From Gammaproteobacteria bacterium (GTDB lineage: Bacteria > Pseudomonadota > Gammaproteobacteria > Xanthomonadales > Wenzhouxiangellaceae): DNA of 34,126 nt. The stretch spans positions 1-34,126 of the forward strand of contig PWJA01000085.1 of the NCBI GenBank assembly GCA_003560975.1. Reading direction: 5' to 3'. The notes under the pieces were generated by a model, which saw only the letters and a list, made by a program, of their open reading frames with translations, had not been told where the DNA came from and searched no databases. The translations under genes were made by a program, and so were the position numbers. Shown one piece after another: positions 31,815 through 34,126 of the stretch (the first letter of the stretch is position 1; each line of letters opens with the position of its first letter).

Positions 31815-34049
31815 TCAATCCAGCCTCAGCAAATCCCGACAGCCCCGTAGCATGGAGGCCTCCGAGGCCAGCACCAGGTTGGCCGCATCGGCCAGCGGGA
31901 TATAGCAGTCGGCGCCGCTCAGGCGCTGCAGCGGCCGGTCGGCCACGCCGGCCTCGACCAGCGCGGTCACCACGCCCTCGCCAACCCCGCCGTCGGGTCG
32001 GCCCTCGTCGAAGATCAACACGGCCCGGCAATCGGCCGCGTGGGCGGCGACCGCCTCGCGCGGCAGGGGCTTGAGCCAGCGCAGGTCGAGGACGCGGACT
32101 TCGATACCCTCTTCGGCCAGGGCGGCGGCACAGCGCAGCGCCATGGGCACACCGTTGCCGTAGGTCACGATGAGCAGGTCGCGCGCCTCGGGCGCATACA
32201 GACGCGGCTCGAAGGGCACCAGCGCCTCGCCCGGGGCCGGATACGGAAACAGCCACTGACCGTCGTCCGGACGGTGGAGATCCTTGGTCATGTACAGCGC
32301 AATCGGCTCGAGAAACGCACACACCCGACCATCGACCACGGCCAGGGCGAGCAGCGTTCGCAGCATCCTCGCCGCATCGTCGCCGCGCGACGGGCAGCCG
32401 ATCACCAGCCCGGGGATATCGCGCAGGGCCGCGATGGCGTTGTCGTTGTGGAAGTGGCCGCCAAAGCCGCGCTGGTAGCCAAGACCGGCAATCCGCATGA
32501 CCAGGGGGTTGCGGAACTGACCGTTGGAGAAAAACTGCAGCGAGCAGGCCTCGCCGCGAATCTGGTCGCAGGCGTTGTGGAAATAGGCCAGGTACTGGAT
32601 CTCCGGAATCGGCAGATAGCCCATGTTGGCATAGCCCTGGGCAAGCCCGAGGATCGTGGTCTCGTCGAGCAGGGTGTTGAACACGCGTCGCTGCCCGAAC
32701 TGCTCCATCAAACCCCGGGTGACGGTGTAGACGCCGCCTTTGCGCGCCACGTCCTCGCCGAACAGCAGAGCCTGCGGGTATTGGATCAACAGGTCGCTCA
32801 ACGCCCGGTTGATCTGGATGGCGAGGTGCCGGGTCGCCTGTGCTTCGGGCAGGCGCGCCGCGCTACCGTAGATCGCCTCGCGCGCAACCGGATCCGGCGA
32901 ACGCCGCGCCTCGGCCACAACCGCCTCGCACGACAAGGGCGCGAGCGGGGCCGTGATTTCCTCGAGACTGTCCAGCCGCGGCTGGCGGTCGGCGCGATCA
33001 GCCTCGTCCAGACAGCGCTGGCGCAGCTGCTCGTAGCGCCGTCGAATCGAGGCCGGATTCATCAGGCCGCGCGCAACCACCTGCTCGGCCGAGCGCAGCA
33101 GGGGATCCCGCGCCTCGCAGCCGGCCAGTTCCTCGGCACTCCGATACTCGATTTCGAAATCGGTGCCCGCATGGCCCATCAGGCGCGTGGTGCGCAGGTG
33201 CAGAAACGTCGGCGCGCGGCGCTGGCGGCACTGTTCGATGGCCGCCTCCACCGTGGCGAAGGCACCGGCCAGATCGAGCCCGTCGGCAAAGCGGTAGGTG
33301 AGCCCGTGCCGGCGCGCCATGGCGTCGTGAATCCAGTCGCGCGGCGTGGGCACGGAGATGCCCAGTCCATTGTCTTCGCACACGAACAGGATGGGCACTG
33401 GAAGATTCTGGTGACGCGACCAGGCGCAGGCGTTGAACGCGGTCTGGGCCGCGGCGTGGTTCAGGCTGGCATCGCCGAAGCTGCAGATCACTATGCTGTC
33501 TTTGGGCACCGGCAGTTCATGGCCATCGCGCCCGCCGCGGGCAATGGCGAGCGCGGTGCCCACGGCCTTGGGCAGGTGCGAGGCAATGGTCGAGGTCTGG
33601 GGTAGCACCCACAGCGGGCGGCTGCCCCAGACCTTGTGGCGGCCGCCCGACGCCGGGTCCAGACGCGAGGCGGCAAAAGAGAGGCAGGTATCGCGCACAA
33701 AATCCAGATCCGGGCGCTTGCGGTAGCGCTCGGCCATGAAGGCGCCGGATCGATAGTGCAGAAACGCCGGGTCGGTGATCCGGCTCAGGCGTCCGAGCAG
33801 CCCGTTGCCCTCGTGCCCGGACGAACCGATGGTGTAGAAGACCTTGTTTTCGGCCCGCTTGACCCGCGCCATGAGATCGAGCTGGCGCGACAGCATCTGG
33901 CTGTCGAACAGTTCGAGCAGGTCTGCCGGGGCGATATCGCCGGCAGGCGTTGGCGCCAGGCGGCCGTCCTCCATCGCCTGCAGGTGATCCAGAAACGCTG
34001 CATCGACAACCTGAGCACGATCGAGACGTCGGGCGGCGGACTGAGGCAT
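31815..34049 (-). CDS. Fused alpha-beta 2-oxoacid dehydrogenase E1 component
   Basis: A 744-residue thiamine-diphosphate enzyme from the ATG at 34049; an in-frame TTG at 34061 would add four residues. Residues about 40-370 form the E1-alpha domain, with YTIGSSGHEGNGLLG and the ThDP motif GDASLNHAAAQTAFN...CEDN, then TTRLMGHAGTD as the phospho-loop equivalent. Residues about 400-744 form E1-beta (LLFGEDVARKGGVYTVTRGL, TLLDETTILGLAQGYANMG). The catalytic glutamate of E1-beta falls in that GEDV block. Fused E1 proteins of this type are annotated as branched-chain 2-oxoacid dehydrogenases; the substrate is not proven. No E2 or E3 gene is visible, but upstream sequence is cut off. Confidence 0.9.
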   Translation of the reverse strand: MPQSAARRLDRAQVVDAAFLDHLQAMEDGRLAPTPAGDIAPADLLELFDSQMLSRQLDLMARVKRAENKVFYTIGSSGHEGNGLLGRLSRITDPAFLHYRSGAFMAERYRKRPDLDFVRDTCLSFAASRLDPASGGRHKVWGSRPLWVLPQTSTIASHLPKAVGTALAIARGGRDGHELPVPKDSIVICSFGDASLNHAAAQTAFNACAWSRHQNLPVPILFVCEDNGLGISVPTPRDWIHDAMARRHGLTYRFADGLDLAGAFATVEAAIEQCRQRRAPTFLHLRTTRLMGHAGTDFEIEYRSAEELAGCEARDPLLRSAEQVVARGLMNPASIRRRYEQLRQRCLDEADRADRQPRLDSLEEITAPLAPLSCEAVVAEARRSPDPVAREAIYGSAARLPEAQATRHLAIQINRALSDLLIQYPQALLFGEDVARKGGVYTVTRGLMEQFGQRRVFNTLLDETTILGLAQGYANMGYLPIPEIQYLAYFHNACDQIRGEACSLQFFSNGQFRNPLVMRIAGLGYQRGFGGHFHNDNAIAALRDIPGLVIGCPSRGDDAARMLRTLLALAVVDGRVCAFLEPIALYMTKDLHRPDDGQWLFPYPAPGEALVPFEPRLYAPEARDLLIVTYGNGVPMALRCAAALAEEGIEVRVLDLRWLKPLPREAVAAHAADCRAVLIFDEGRPDGGVGEGVVTALVEAGVADRPLQRLSGADCYIPLADAANLVLASEASMLRGCRDLLRLD

Positions 34050-34108
34050 GGCTTTTTTCAACCGCAGGGGGCGCAGATGCAGGCAGGTTACTTCAAATTG
34101 GGGCTTTT

Positions 34109-34126
34109 CGGGTTACGGGTTACGGG
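34109..34126. repeat. Tandem heptamer repeat at the window edge
   Basis: The last 18 bases are two full copies plus a partial copy of a 7-bp unit (CGGGTTA). The array continues outside the window, so its length is unknown. It lies 60 bp upstream of the E1 gene. Confidence 0.6.

Noticed and set aside
32040-33605. 521-codon plus-strand open frame inside the E1 gene
   Set aside because: It is antisense to conserved E1 motifs, and the product is low-complexity without homology features I recognise.
34109-34126. CRISPR or telomere-like array
   Set aside because: The unit is only 7 bp, there are no spacers and no cas genes. It is a simple tandem repeat cut by the window end.

Overview
The window is a GC-rich, gene-dense bacterial chromosome segment. 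Protein families and gene order (nagZ beside an S-methylthioinosine phosphorylase gene, rlmD, radA, pspF, pldA, tdh/kbl) point to a gammaproteobacterium, probably near the Xanthomonadales/Chromatiales boundary. That placement is inferred from family resemblance, not from an rRNA or marker-tree analysis. I see no rRNA, tRNA, CRISPR, insertion sequence or prophage gene. No stretch over 300 bases lacks a gene or gene remnant.

Region 1 (1-10177): the 3' part of dnaE runs into the left edge. A long minus-strand block follows: radA, a YdbL-like lipoprotein, rlmD, nagZ, an MscS channel, a hypoxanthine phosphoribosyltransferase, a methylthioinosine phosphorylase and an unrecognised receiver-like protein. 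rlmD through the phosphorylase are joined by 4-14 bp overlaps and are almost certainly cotranscribed. The last two enzymes form a purine-salvage step (methylthioinosine to hypoxanthine to IMP).

Region 2 (10196-17023): pspF is divergent from radA and has an altered sigma54-contact loop. It is followed by a DUF3592 membrane protein, the 3' stump of a membrane-dipeptidase gene, a CpeT-DUF1330 fusion protein, a SHOCT lipoprotein, an SLC13/DASS transporter overlapping a HAD phosphatase, and an exported thioredoxin-like protein behind a good FNR/ANR-type box.

Region 3 (17042-25185): a GntP-family permease diverges from an aspartoacylase-family zinc hydrolase. Then come an exported cupin, a sirtuin with a degenerate zinc module, tdh, an exported rhodanese, outer-membrane phospholipase A and kbl. 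Tdh and Kbl together convert threonine to glycine and acetyl-CoA. Their genes are separated by two opposite-strand genes.

Region 4 (25186-34126) is the most unusual. A perfect 14-bp inverted repeat precedes a five-gene minus-strand operon: two DUF1538 membrane proteins, a P-II-like protein, a CBS-pair protein and a CPA1 cation/proton antiporter. A Baeyer-Villiger-type flavin monooxygenase is divergent from it. It ends by overlapping, tail to tail, a second minus-strand operon of a fused alpha-beta 2-oxoacid dehydrogenase E1, an SbtA-type bicarbonate transporter and its SbtB/P-II-like partner. Two independent P-II-family transport modules thus lie within 9 kb, suggesting a locus for ion, pH and inorganic-carbon homeostasis under nucleotide-sensing control. 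This functional reading is inference.
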